DNA from: Bradyrhizobium diversitatis
GTDB lineage: Bacteria > Pseudomonadota > Alphaproteobacteria > Rhizobiales > Xanthobacteraceae
Length of the DNA: 39,095 nt
NCBI RefSeq assembly: GCF_016031635.1
Contig: NZ_JACEGD010000055.1
Coordinates: 1 to 39,095 of the forward strand
Direction: 5' to 3'
A model generated the notes under the pieces. The model did no database searches. It had not been told where the DNA came from and saw nothing but the letters and a program-made list of their open reading frames with translations. The translations under genes and the position numbers were made by a program. Of this stretch, positions 1-6,857 are shown piece by piece. How positions within the stretch are numbered: position 1 is the stretch's first letter; every line of letters begins with the position of its first letter.

Positions 1-2
1 TG

Positions 3-62
3 TTCCTGATCCAGCTCTGGCGCACGCGCGCCTGTCCGGCCCCGCTCAATTCGGCTTCTTAA
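3..62 (+). CDS. C-terminal fragment of an unknown plus-strand gene (partial)
   Basis: The window opens in a reading frame that ends at TAA 60-62 and encodes a tail beginning FLIQLWRTRACP. Almost every codon in this stub ends in G or C, as expected for a real gene in this genome, while the other two frames do not show this. It would converge on dctM, with the hairpin repeat at 73-125 between them. Too little is present to name a family, and it could be chance. Confidence 0.35.
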   Translation, partial: FLIQLWRTRACPAPLNSAS

Positions 63-72
63 CGGACGACGA

Positions 73-125
73 GGTGGGTTACGCCGCGCGGATTGCGCTT
101 CGCGCATCCGCACAGCTAACCCACC
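73..125. repeat. Palindromic dispersed-type repeat / hairpin between convergent genes
   Basis: GGTGGGTTA at 73-81 pairs exactly with TAACCCACC at 117-125. Inside, GCGGAT (88-93) pairs with ATCCGC (106-111), and GCGC (95-98) pairs with GCGC (102-105) around a TTC loop. The whole element can fold into one long hairpin. Elements with GTGGGTTA ends are frequent intergenic repeats in Bradyrhizobium genomes (from memory). It lies just past the stop of dctM and may end transcription from both sides, although there is no T-run. Confidence 0.7.
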
Positions 126-145
126 CTGCGGCAGTTGCGATTGCG

Positions 146-1504
146 TCACCTGCTCCCGTCCGGCCCCATCACGAGATCCGGCAGCCAGGTCGAGATCCCC
201 GGTACCAAGCACAGCAGCAGCACCGCGAGCATCATCAGCAGCACGAAGGGCAGGGTGCCCCAGATCACCTCGCGCAGGGGAATATCAGGCGCGACGTTGC
301 GGATGACGAAGATGTTGAGGCCGACGGGCGGGTGGATCAGCCCCATCTCCATCACGATGGTCATGACCACGCCGAACCAGATGATGTCGAAATTGGCGGC
401 GCGGAGCGGCGGCAGGATGATCGGGGCGGTCATCAGGATGATCGACACCGGCGGCAGGAAGAAGCCGAGCACGACCACCATGACGAGGATCGCGAACAGC
501 AGCTCCCAGCGCGGCAGGTGCATAGCGACGATGGATTCGGCGACCGATTGCGAGATGTGCAGATAGCTCATCACGTAGGAATAGAGCAGCGACATGCCGA
601 TGATCATCATCAGCATGGTCGATTCCCGGATCGTCGACTTCATGATGGGGGCAAGGTCGCTCGGCCGCCACACGCTGTAGATCGCGGCGATCAGCGCCAG
701 CGCGAGCAGGCCGCCGAGCCCTGCGGTCTCCGACGGCGTGGCGTAGCCGCCATAGAGGGCGATCATGACACCGGTGAGCAGCAGCACGAACGGGATCACG
801 CGCGGCAGTACGCTGAAGCGCTCGGCGAGCGTGTACTCGTCACGCTGCAGGATCGGAGCCTCCGGTCCGCCGTTCTTGTAGGCCGCTTCGGCCGCGGCAT
901 ATTCCTGCCGGAAGCGGATCACGGCGTAGGCGCCGAACAGCGTGACCAGCAGGAGGCCGGGCCCGATGCCGGCCAGGAACAGCCGCCCCAGCGACTTTTC
1001 GGCCGCAACCGCAAACAGGATCATGGTGATCGAGGGCGGAAGCAGGATGCCGAGCGTGCCGCCGGCGGCGATAATCCCCGCGGCAAAGCCGCCGGAATAG
1101 CCGCGCTTGCGCATCTCGGGGATGCCGGCCGAGCCGATCGCCGAGCAGGTCGCGGGCGAGGAGCCCGCCATCGCCGCGAACAGCGCGCAGGCGAAGACGT
1201 TGGCGACGCCGAGGCCGCCGGGGACCCGGTGCAGCCAGGCGTGCAGGGCTGAATAGAGATCCTGGCCGGCGCGCGATTTGCCGATCGCGGCGCCCTTCAG
1301 AATGAAGAGCGGGATCGACAGCAGCGTGATCGAGGCCATTTCCTCGTAGACGTTCTGCGTGACCGTATCGAGCGAGGCCGAGGGCATGTAGATGCCCATG
1401 AACACGACCGCGACCGCGCCGAGCGCGAACGCAATCGGCATGCCCGAGAACATCACCAGCAGCGTCACGATGCCGTAAGCGACGCCGATACCGAAAACGC
1501 TCAT
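146..1504 (-). CDS. dctM: TRAP transporter large permease (DctM family)
   Basis: This 452-residue, highly hydrophobic protein is the large membrane subunit of a tripartite ATP-independent periplasmic (TRAP) transporter. It uses an ion gradient to bring a substrate, usually an organic acid, across the inner membrane with the DctQ and DctP subunits. The sequence has the many-helix layout of DctM, including the conserved stretches FAAMAGSSPATCSAIG and GILLPPSITMI and a final hydrophobic run ending near LLCLVPGISTWLPDLV. An upstream start is open, but the ATG at 1504 is preferred because it overlaps the dctQ stop in an ATGA arrangement and begins MSVFGIGVAYG, typical of the family. It is last in the dctP-dctQ-dctM operon. 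The substrate cannot be read from the sequence. Confidence 0.93.
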   Translation of the reverse strand: MSVFGIGVAYGIVTLLVMFSGMPIAFALGAVAVVFMGIYMPSASLDTVTQNVYEEMASITLLSIPLFILKGAAIGKSRAGQDLYSALHAWLHRVPGGLGVANVFACALFAAMAGSSPATCSAIGSAGIPEMRKRGYSGGFAAGIIAAGGTLGILLPPSITMILFAVAAEKSLGRLFLAGIGPGLLLVTLFGAYAVIRFRQEYAAAEAAYKNGGPEAPILQRDEYTLAERFSVLPRVIPFVLLLTGVMIALYGGYATPSETAGLGGLLALALIAAIYSVWRPSDLAPIMKSTIRESTMLMMIIGMSLLYSYVMSYLHISQSVAESIVAMHLPRWELLFAILVMVVVLGFFLPPVSIILMTAPIILPPLRAANFDIIWFGVVMTIVMEMGLIHPPVGLNIFVIRNVAPDIPLREVIWGTLPFVLLMMLAVLLLCLVPGISTWLPDLVMGPDGSR

Positions 1505-2055
1505 GGCCGCTTGGCTCCGACGAATGGCAGCGCAAGCTGCACGAGGATCTGGATGCAGAGCAGGCTCATCCCGAGCGCCATCAGCGAATAGGGAATGGCG
1601 AGCGGCGGCGACCACATCGAGTTCGAGACCTGGCCGTCGACATAGGCTTCATGGGCCAATGTCCAGGATTTCCAGGTGAAGAAGGCGCAGAACAGGAACG
1701 TGGCGGCATCGACCAGCCAGAGCCGGATCCGGTTCGCCAGCGGCGAGAGCAGCCCGACGAAGGCCTCGATGCCGATATGGCCGCGGTTCTGTTGCACGTA
1801 GGCCGCCGTCATGAAAGTCGCGCCGACCAGCAGGAACACGGCGGCCTCGTCCTGCCAGTAATTGGCGGCCTTGAATAGAGCGCGGCTGAGCACGCTGTAG
1901 CTCAGGATGGTGCAGGCCGCGACCAGCGCGATCGACGCGAACACCACGATGATGCTGTTGAGGACGGCGAGACCGCGATCGATTGCTGGCGCAAGGCCGG
2001 TCCCTGCGGCAGCGATCGTCTTGTCGTCGCGGTCCGGAAGCGGACCGTGACTCAT
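1501..2055 (-). CDS. dctQ: TRAP transporter small permease (DctQ family)
   Basis: This 184-residue protein has four predicted membrane segments, around NSIIVVFASIALVAACTIL, AAVFLLVGATFMTAAYV, LWLVDAATFLFCAFF and PYSLMALGMSLLCIQILV. This is the usual size and topology of the small TRAP membrane subunit that pairs with DctM. The motif W-Q-D-E between the first and second segments and a charged 'NRGHIGIEAF' loop after the second fit the family. The start at 2055 (MSHGPLPDRDD) is chosen because its ATG overlaps the TGA of dctP (2052-2054). A longer open frame upstream would run back into dctP. The stop overlaps the dctM start in the same ATGA way, so the three genes are probably translationally coupled. 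Confidence 0.9.
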   Translation of the reverse strand: MSHGPLPDRDDKTIAAAGTGLAPAIDRGLAVLNSIIVVFASIALVAACTILSYSVLSRALFKAANYWQDEAAVFLLVGATFMTAAYVQQNRGHIGIEAFVGLLSPLANRIRLWLVDAATFLFCAFFTWKSWTLAHEAYVDGQVSNSMWSPPLAIPYSLMALGMSLLCIQILVQLALPFVGAKRP

Positions 2056-3074
2056 GCCGCGACGTCGATGGCGAGCTTGAGCAGGTTTGCCGCGGTCGCC
2101 GTCTTGGCGCTGTAGTCCTTCCAGGCGGTGTCGCGGGCGATGTCCCGCCACTTGCCGACGGTCGCGGCGTCGAGCGCGGAGACCTTGGCGCCGGCCTTCT
2201 CGTAGACCTTGGCGACCTCGACGTCGTCGTCCTGCGCGCCCTTGCGGCCGAAGGCTTCGAGCTCGGTACCGACCGCGAGCAAAATGTCTTGATGGTTCTT
2301 CGGCAGCTTGTCGAAGATCGCCTTCGACATCATCAGGGGTTCGAGCATGAACCAGTAGGAGGCGCCCGCGCCCGAGGTCAGGGACTTCGCGACCTCTTCG
2401 AGGCGGAACGAGATCAGGCTGGTCGAGGAGGTAATGCCGGCATCGCAGGCGCCGGTCTGCATCGCCGCGTAGATTTCGTTGGAGGGGACCGACAGCACCG
2501 AAGCCCCGGCGGTCTGAAGCACCATGTCCATCTCGCGCGAGCCGCCGCGCACCTTCATGCCCTTGGCATCTTCAGGCGCGACGATCGGCTTGGAGCGGCT
2601 GGCGACGCCGCCGGCCTGCCAGACCCAGGTGAGCAGGATGATGCCCTTGTCGGCGAGGAAATCGGTCAGCGCCTTGCCGACCGGCTCCTTCTTCCAGCGC
2701 AGGCCCTGGTCGTAGGTGGTCACGAGGCCCGGCATCAGGCCGATATTGGTCTCCGGCACCTCGCCGCCGGCATAGGGCATCGGATAGAGGCTGATATCGA
2801 GCGCGCCCTTGCGCATCGCGGAGAACTGCGCGTTGGTCTTGATCAGCGAGGAGTTCGGATAGATCTCGGCGGCAATGTCGCCATTGCTGCGCTTGCTGAC
2901 CTCGGCGGCGAACATGCGGCAGAGCCGGTCGCGGAAATCGCCCTTGTCGATGGTACCGCCCGGGAATTGATGCGAGATCTTCAGCGTGGTCGCGGCGTGC
3001 GCCGTACCGGTGCCGAAGCGGAGGATGGCGGGCGCAGCGACGGCGGTCGCGAGCAGATGGCGGCGCGTGAGCAT
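2052..3074 (-). CDS. dctP: TRAP transporter periplasmic substrate-binding protein (DctP family)
   Basis: This 340-residue exported protein captures the substrate in the periplasm and delivers it to DctQM. The N-terminus, with RR at residues 4-5, a hydrophobic core and a likely cut after AHA near residue 27, is a signal peptide with a Tat-like twin arginine. The mature part carries the DctP hallmark around residues 171-180 (KGMKVRGGSR). Arg176 corresponds to the arginine that in characterised family members clamps the substrate carboxylate. A stretch 'SVPSNEIYAAMQTGACDA' follows, as in other DctP proteins. An AAGGAA sequence sits upstream of the ATG. It is first in a minus-strand operon with dctQ and dctM. 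The ligand is probably a carboxylate, by family knowledge only. Confidence 0.93.
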   Translation of the reverse strand: MLTRRHLLATAVAAPAILRFGTGTAHAATTLKISHQFPGGTIDKGDFRDRLCRMFAAEVSKRSNGDIAAEIYPNSSLIKTNAQFSAMRKGALDISLYPMPYAGGEVPETNIGLMPGLVTTYDQGLRWKKEPVGKALTDFLADKGIILLTWVWQAGGVASRSKPIVAPEDAKGMKVRGGSREMDMVLQTAGASVLSVPSNEIYAAMQTGACDAGITSSTSLISFRLEEVAKSLTSGAGASYWFMLEPLMMSKAIFDKLPKNHQDILLAVGTELEAFGRKGAQDDDVEVAKVYEKAGAKVSALDAATVGKWRDIARDTAWKDYSAKTATAANLLKLAIDVAA

Positions 3075-3388
3075 GGCGTGATTTCCTTGGACGATTCTTG
3101 TTGGTGTGATTTCAGTCTAGTCCTTCAGACCGGCAGGTAGGCCCATCCTAGCCGGTCGTCCACCCGATATTCTCTCATCTGATAGTTCGAGACCGAACGT
3201 CCGGGCAAGGGCTGGCCGTGCTGCACTGCACACTTCCTGGTTGCGAGCCCGGAAGTACGCCGAACGAGAGATAGGGGAAGGCTCACCGAAATTTGTCGGC
3301 GGCGGCGTAACAACGCCGGCTGGCGACCCGTCAGGATGGATAGCGGCGTCCGTCGCTGACAAAGTCCATCTCGAAGGGAAGTTGAACC
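3075..3388. other. Divergent intergenic region, dctP / MXKDX gene
   Basis: This 314-base stretch separates two genes transcribed away from each other and must hold both promoters. I see no convincing -35/-10 pair. It contains a strong inverted repeat at 3128-3157 (separate entry). Open frames crossing it on both strands have poor composition and are not called. Confidence 0.6.
3128..3157. promoter_or_regulatory. Inverted repeat in the dctPQM leader
   Basis: GACCGGC (3128-3134) and GCCGGTC (3151-3157) form a perfect 7-bp inverted repeat. Inside it TAGG and CCTA extend the stem, leaving a 3-base bulge. It lies 54-83 bases upstream of the dctP start. It could be an operator for a regulator of the TRAP operon or a structure in the leader RNA. 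No regulator gene is adjacent in the window. Confidence 0.4.
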
Positions 3389-3634
3389 ATGACCATTCGC
3401 ACCCGCATCGTGCTCGGCCTCTCGGCCGCCGCTCTCTCGCTCGGCCTCGCTTTTGCCCCGGCCGCCTTTGCTCAGGACAAGATGGGCAAGGATGACGGCA
3501 TGATGAAGAAAGACACGATGTCCAAGGACGGCATGATGAAGAAGGACACCATGTCCAAGGACGACGGCATGAAGAAGGACCACATGTCGAAGGACGGCAT
3601 GAAGAAAGACGACGGGATGATGAAGAAGAATTGA
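3389..3634 (+). CDS. Pentapeptide MXKDX repeat protein, secreted
   Basis: This 81-residue protein has a clear Sec signal peptide (residues 1-28, cut after FAPAAFA). The mature part is made almost wholly of repeats such as MMKKD, TMSKD, GMKKD and HMSKD. This matches the MXKDX repeat family of small exported proteins found in Bradyrhizobium, Burkholderia and relatives. Their function is not known. The mature protein contains only M, K, D, G, S, T, Q, H and N, with no cysteine and no aromatics, and is rich in Met and Asp/Lys. That composition invites a metal-binding or oxidant-scavenging guess, but this is inference. An AAGGGAAG sequence lies just upstream of the ATG. The gene is alone, divergent from dctP. 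Confidence 0.9.
   Translation: MTIRTRIVLGLSAAALSLGLAFAPAAFAQDKMGKDDGMMKKDTMSKDGMMKKDTMSKDDGMKKDHMSKDGMKKDDGMMKKN
3494..3631 (+). repeat. 33-bp tandem DNA repeats within the MXKDX gene
   Basis: Three near-identical 33-bp units (3494-3526, 3527-3559, 3560-3592) plus a degenerate partial copy encode the peptide repeats. Units 1 and 2 differ at only two bases. Copy number could change in steps of 11 residues without breaking the frame. Confidence 0.85.
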
Positions 3635-3684
3635 TCTTCGTCGTCCTCGCGCGGCGCCTGCCCTGGGGCAGGCCGCGCACCCTC

Positions 3685-3723
3685 CAATTCCGGCGGCGGC
3701 CTCTCAGGCCGTCTCCGGAATTG
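3685..3723. terminator. Hairpin between convergent genes (possible bidirectional terminator)
   Basis: CAATTCCGG (3685-3693) pairs with CCGGAATTG (3715-3723). Within it CGGCCT (3697-3702) pairs with AGGCCG (3706-3711). The result is a 15-bp stem interrupted by a 3x3 internal loop. It lies between the stops of the MXKDX gene (plus) and the DUF6481 gene (minus). There is no T-run on either side, so a Rho-independent role is uncertain. Confidence 0.5.
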
Positions 3724-3769
3724 TGCTTTGGTTCAAGTTCAATGGGGCGCTACGAGCGCACCTTGCTTG

Positions 3770-4117
3770 TTACTTGCGCTTCGCCTTGCGGGCGGCGTAG
3801 CGCGCGTCGCGTTTGGCCTTTTGCTCGGCTTCGAGCGCAGCCAGTCTCTCGGCGGCTTCCTGGGCCTCGCGCGCGATCCGTTCGGCTTCGGCCGCCTTGG
3901 CTTCTTCCTCGATGCGCTTCTGCTCGGCCTTCTCCGCCTCGCGCGCAGCCTTCGCCTCGGCGCGCTTGGCCGCGAGTGCCTCGCGTTCAGCACGGCGCGC
4001 AAGCACCGCCGGATCGTCGGGGCCCGGTTGCGATTTGAATTTGTTCAAAAGATTTTTGCGGGCTTCCTGCGCCGCCTTTTGCCGGTCCGTGAAGCCGGGT
4101 TCCCTGAATCCACTCAT
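3770..4117 (-). CDS. DUF6481 family protein, charged coiled coil
   Basis: This 115-residue protein begins MSGFREPGFTDRQKAAQEAR and then becomes a long run of Ala, Glu, Lys and Arg with heptad-like spacing. That predicts one continuous helix or coiled coil ending in a very basic tail (RKAKRK). The N-terminal 'FxDRQKAAxxARK' signature is that of DUF6481, a family of unknown function common in Rhizobiales (recognised from memory). There is no signal peptide and no membrane segment, so it is probably cytosolic. The basic C-terminus could touch nucleic acid or membrane, which is speculation. A GAGGAAGACAAGG stretch upstream provides the ribosome site. It converges on the MXKDX gene, with a hairpin between them. 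Confidence 0.82.
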   Translation of the reverse strand: MSGFREPGFTDRQKAAQEARKNLLNKFKSQPGPDDPAVLARRAEREALAAKRAEAKAAREAEKAEQKRIEEEAKAAEAERIAREAQEAAERLAALEAEQKAKRDARYAARKAKRK

Positions 4118-4382
4118 CTACGAGCCTTGTCTTCCTCGCTTTCGATCCTACATTCGTGCCTGTTGGTACGTCGGCTGGGCATAGCGGGCGCCACGCGACG
4201 CTGTAGCGTGTACATCGGCGCGCGTCGCGAAGCCACCCATAATCGCAGCCGATCAGGTCAACGAAAAATCGCCCCCCCGACGATCTCTCGTAGCCCGGAA
4301 AAACTGCTGAATTGTGATGTCCCTCATAAGGGAGCATGAGCGCGACGCCTAGCGTCCGCCCGGAACGAGACGGAGCACGGGC

Positions 4383-4619
4383 ATGATGACCTTCCGACCG
4401 AGCCTGAAGGCGCTCGCAATTGCCTTCGTCCTGGCAGGAGTGACCGGCGCCGCAGTGCTGTTCGCGCGCCCGCAGCCGGTCGACAGTGCCGTGCTGGGCG
4501 CGGACTGGGAATGCAGCCAGACCGCATTCGTGCTCACGACCTGCGCACCGCGGGTCCAGCGGGCGATCCCGGCCATCGAAACCTCACGCAAGGACGCGAC
4601 CCCGCCGCCCCGGGGCTGA
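4383..4619 (+). CDS. Small exported or membrane-anchored protein, unknown function
   Basis: This 78-residue protein starts with basic residues and a hydrophobic stretch (LKALAIAFVLAGVTGAAVLF, residues 8-27). The rest is a short exported part with two cysteines, in ECSQTAFVLTTCAPR, that could form a disulfide. The stretch resembles small hypothetical proteins I recall from Bradyrhizobium, but I know no function. GGAG at 4373-4376 is six bases ahead of the ATG at 4383. A second ATG follows immediately and could be the actual start. The gene stands alone between the DUF6481 gene and another small gene. Confidence 0.6.
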   Translation: MMTFRPSLKALAIAFVLAGVTGAAVLFARPQPVDSAVLGADWECSQTAFVLTTCAPRVQRAIPAIETSRKDATPPPRG

Positions 4620-4696
4620 ATTCGGGCAGGCCGATCCGGATGTGACGCGAGGCCGCAGAGGTGATAAAGCCGCCTCGCCAGCGCGATCAGGCGGCC

Positions 4697-4927
4697 ATGT
4701 CCGAGCCCAAGTCCGACCCCGGCGAGAAGCCGAATCCTCGCCCGAACAGTCGACCCCAGCGCCAGTCCGGGAACGACCGCCGTGGCGCGATCGCGGGATT
4801 GATCATCGCGATCGTGATTCTTGGCGTCGGCTGGTGGCTTGCCCGGGACCTCACCGCAGCCAGCAAGATGCAGGATTGCCTGATGTCCGGGCGAACCAAC
4901 TGCAACGTGATTGAGCCGGCTCGCTAG
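4697..4927 (+). CDS. Small single-pass membrane protein, unknown function
   Basis: This protein of 76 residues has a disordered, Pro- and Arg-rich N-terminus (about residues 1-30). One membrane segment follows (GAIAGLIIAIVILGVGWWLA), then a short outside tail with two cysteines in KMQDCLMSGRTNCNVI. The tail pattern 'QDCxxSGRTNC' looks like a conserved family of small Bradyrhizobium proteins (from memory). An open frame extends 12 residues upstream to 4661. The start at 4697 (MSEPKSDPGE) is preferred by its composition. The ribosome site is weak. Topology is probably N-in, with the Cys pair in the periplasm. Confidence 0.65.
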   Translation: MSEPKSDPGEKPNPRPNSRPQRQSGNDRRGAIAGLIIAIVILGVGWWLARDLTAASKMQDCLMSGRTNCNVIEPAR

Positions 4928-5110
4928 AGGCGCTTCAGCGCGGCCCGCTGGGAGCCCGTCGAGGCCAAAAATAGCCGTGATCTTAATCATTTGTAACGGG
5001 ACTTAGCCGATCAAGCAGGTCAGTTATGTCGGCCGGCATAAGCGTGGTGCGAGCGAATCGTCTATCGCGCAAGGAATGACGGCGATCGAGAGAGCAGGGG
5101 GGGAGCACGC

Positions 5111-5866
5111 ATGAGTGCGTCCAAACGCATGAAGATCATCATTCCAATGGTTTCGGCCGTGTCGTTGCTGGCGCTTTCGGCGCAGGCTCAGGACGCAAGG
5201 CCGACGAGGGATGCCGCTCCGCCGCCAGGCCGCCAGGGCGTGGGCGCGCCACCCCCGCCCAATCAGAACATGCGCAAAGGTCCTCCGCAGCAGGCGGCCC
5301 GGCCCACTGACCAGCCCCATGCGGGTCCCGGTCGGCACAATGCCGGCGGCCCGCCGCCGGGACGTCACGTCGCTCGCGGGCCCGCTCCGGAACGTGACTG
5401 GGGCGGACACACCTATCGCGGCAATCGCGCCTGGGAAGGCGGCCGCTGGCGTCATGAGGTCCGCAACGGACGCTCCGGCTGGTGGTGGGACGTTGGCGGC
5501 GTCTGGTATTATTATCCGCAGCGAATGGCTGGCCCGCCTGCCTACATTTCGGAGGACTATATCGACGACGTGCCGGTGGCCTATGGCCCGCCTCCCGTCG
5601 CCTACGCGCCACCACCTCCGCCTCCGCCACCGGCTGACCCCGGCGCCAGCGCACTCGGCGGCGCGATCGTCGGCGGCGTGCTGGGCGGCCTGATCTCGGG
5701 CAACGCAACAGGAGCCGCCGCGGGCGCGGTTCTCGGCGGCGCGACGGGCGCGATCGCCGGCGCCACCGCTGCATCCCAGCCCGGCTACTACTGGGCGCAA
5801 GGCACCTGCTACTACCGTTATCCGAACGGCCAATATGTGCAGGCCGATCCCCGGGCGTGCTACTGA
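5111..5866 (+). CDS. Exported proline-rich glycine-zipper protein
   Basis: This 251-residue protein has a signal peptide (residues 1-26, cut after LLALSAQA), then a long Pro/Gly/Arg-rich disordered region. A Trp/Tyr-rich block with 'WWWDVGGVWYYYP' sits near residue 125-140, followed by a polyproline run. Residues 178-222 form a glycine-zipper (GGAIVGGVLGGLISG, then AAAGAVLGGATGAIAGATA) like that of the rickettsial 17-kDa antigen family. The end, GYYWAQGTCYYRYPNGQYV...C, is the Tyr-rich C-terminal motif common in Bradyrhizobium outer-envelope proteins. It probably sits in or near the outer membrane; no enzymatic function is suggested. A GGGGGGAG stretch precedes the ATG, and a strong terminator follows. 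Confidence 0.85.
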   Translation: MSASKRMKIIIPMVSAVSLLALSAQAQDARPTRDAAPPPGRQGVGAPPPPNQNMRKGPPQQAARPTDQPHAGPGRHNAGGPPPGRHVARGPAPERDWGGHTYRGNRAWEGGRWRHEVRNGRSGWWWDVGGVWYYYPQRMAGPPAYISEDYIDDVPVAYGPPPVAYAPPPPPPPPADPGASALGGAIVGGVLGGLISGNATGAAAGAVLGGATGAIAGATAASQPGYYWAQGTCYYRYPNGQYVQADPRACY

Positions 5867-5889
5867 GTTTTCCAAGCGGATTGAGTACG

Positions 5890-5918
5890 GAGGCGGGCCC
5901 AGGCCCGCCTCTTTTTTT
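5890..5918 (+). terminator. Rho-independent terminator after the glycine-zipper gene
   Basis: GAGGCGGGCC (5890-5899) and GGCCCGCCTC (5902-5911) form a perfect 10-bp stem closing a 2-base core. Seven T residues (5912-5918) follow. It is the clearest intrinsic terminator in the window. Confidence 0.95.
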
Positions 5919-6011
5919 GTGCGCCGGCTTCAAATGAGCGCTGGCGCTGGCGGCCGCCTCACGCAAGTCTCAAAAGAAAAATATCCGGATGATTCGCGGG
6001 GGATGTGGGAC

Positions 6012-6104
6012 ATGCTGGATGCCATCCAGATCAGCGTGGCGCTTTGGGCCATGATCGTTTGCGGCGGGATCAAACTCTCTCAGGCGCTGTCTTGCCTGTT
6101 CTAA
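6012..6104 (+). CDS. Very small hydrophobic protein (proposed)
   Basis: A 30-residue frame, MLDAIQISVALWAMIVCGGI then KLSQALSCLF, is mostly one membrane-spanning helix. A GGGGG run ends at 6002 and would serve as ribosome site at good spacing for this ATG. An in-frame ATG at 6003 is the alternative start. It begins about 90 bases past the strong terminator at 5890-5918, so it would need its own promoter. No family is recognised. The support is composition and ribosome site only. Confidence 0.35.
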   Translation: MLDAIQISVALWAMIVCGGIKLSQALSCLF

Positions 6105-6138
6105 AGCAATGGACGAGGACGATCGCTCGCCTCGCGCG

Positions 6139-6300
6139 TCAGGACACGAGCCAGCTGAAGAATGCCATCGTGGCCCAGACCAGGCTGCCGATCCAGGCGA
6201 CCATCACCACGCCGATGGTACCAAGATACGCGATGCCAAGCAGGTTGGAGCTATGTCGCTGCTTCGGGACGATGACTTCCGTGGCTGCTTTGCGTGTCAT
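6139..6300 (-). CDS. Small single-pass membrane protein
   Basis: A 53-residue minus-strand frame begins MTRKAATEVIVPKQRHSSN. It continues into a long hydrophobic segment (LLGIAYLGTIGVVMVAWIG, then LVWATMAFFSWLV) and ends at TGA 6141-6139. The basic N-terminus followed by a 30-residue apolar stretch fits a small inner-membrane protein with its N-terminus inside. GAGG lies about seven bases ahead of the ATG. Codon third positions are rich in G and C. It converges on the proposed gene at 6012-6104. No function is known. Confidence 0.6.
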   Translation of the reverse strand: MTRKAATEVIVPKQRHSSNLLGIAYLGTIGVVMVAWIGSLVWATMAFFSWLVS

Positions 6301-6463
6301 GGCCGGGCCTCATCCAAGAAGCGTCGAAGAGCTGTTTAGCGGAGATTGCCGGGGACAGGCTGTGACGTAGTTCACAGATCTGTCCGTGAGGCCTCAAAGC
6401 ACCCCGCAATCATACGGACGAAATTGCCATGGGCTTGTCCAGATGACCGGCTAGGGTCGCCCC

Positions 6464-6649
6464 ATGTGCACCGAGTACGATCCACAGTACGAAGCCGAGG
6501 CCGCAATGAAGCGGGCCGCGGAGGCCGAAGGTGCCGACCGGCAGCGGCTGATCCAGCTGGCCCTGGCGTGGCATCAGCTCGTCCGCGATCCACACGATGA
6601 GCATGTCGACTCCTCATCGTCAGCCGGCCACATGGCTCGGATTGAATAG
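6464..6649 (+). CDS. Small soluble protein, unknown function
   Basis: This 61-residue acidic, helical protein (MCTEYDPQYEAEAAMKRAAE...RLIQLALAWHQLVRD) resembles the many small helical alphaproteobacterial proteins carrying an 'A-E/L-A-x-x-W-x-x-L' pattern. I do not know a function for them. It has no signal peptide or membrane segment. The ribosome site ahead of ATG 6464 is poor. An opposite-strand frame (6410-6604) covers the same bases but has a less natural composition. A hairpin with its T-run on the other strand lies 20 bases downstream. Confidence 0.6.
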   Translation: MCTEYDPQYEAEAAMKRAAEAEGADRQRLIQLALAWHQLVRDPHDEHVDSSSSAGHMARIE

Positions 6650-6663
6650 GGCGGCCGAATGAG

Positions 6664-6695
6664 AAAAACCCCGTGCTCGGGGGACAAGCACGGGG
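6664..6695 (-). terminator. Intrinsic terminator reading on the minus strand
   Basis: CCCCGTGCT (6669-6677) pairs with AGCACGGGG (6687-6695). On the minus strand the stem is followed directly by TTTTT (complement of 6664-6668). In the plus direction only a weak TCCTT follows, so it mainly serves a minus-strand transcript. No minus-strand protein gene ends here, which raises the question of a small RNA. Confidence 0.75.
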
Positions 6696-6760
6696 TCCTT
6701 CAAAGCCGACCGGGGTTGGCAGGTCGGCACCACTCGAGTCGGATGTGCAACGCCCTGCTT
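6664..6760 (-). ncRNA. Candidate small RNA ending at the 6664-6695 terminator
   Basis: On the minus strand, a hairpin formed by GCCGACC and GGTCGGC (plus coordinates 6722-6728 and 6705-6711) is followed within ten bases by the intrinsic terminator. No protein-coding frame leads into it. Hairpin plus terminator without a gene is the usual look of a trans-acting small RNA. The 5' end is not defined, since I cannot see a clear promoter, so the upper limit given is a guess. Confidence 0.25.
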
Positions 6761-6857
6761 GCGCGTTCGTTCCGCATCGGTCCGCGGCGCTGAGCTCCTG
6801 CACGGCTCGCGCGCTTGGGGCGCAGGAACATTCGTTCCAGGGCAGCGTTGTGCGGCT

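Noticed and set aside
74..1252. 392-codon frame opposite dctM
   Set aside because: Dominated by His, Asp, Gln and Arg; dctM on the other strand has membrane helices and family motifs.
3987..4337. 116-codon minus-strand frame beginning MLPYEGHHNSAVF
   Set aside because: It overlaps the DUF6481 gene in another frame, and its composition is not protein-like.
6410..6604. 64-codon minus-strand frame with hydrophobic patches
   Set aside because: It overlaps the more natural plus-strand frame at 6464-6649 and has no ribosome site.
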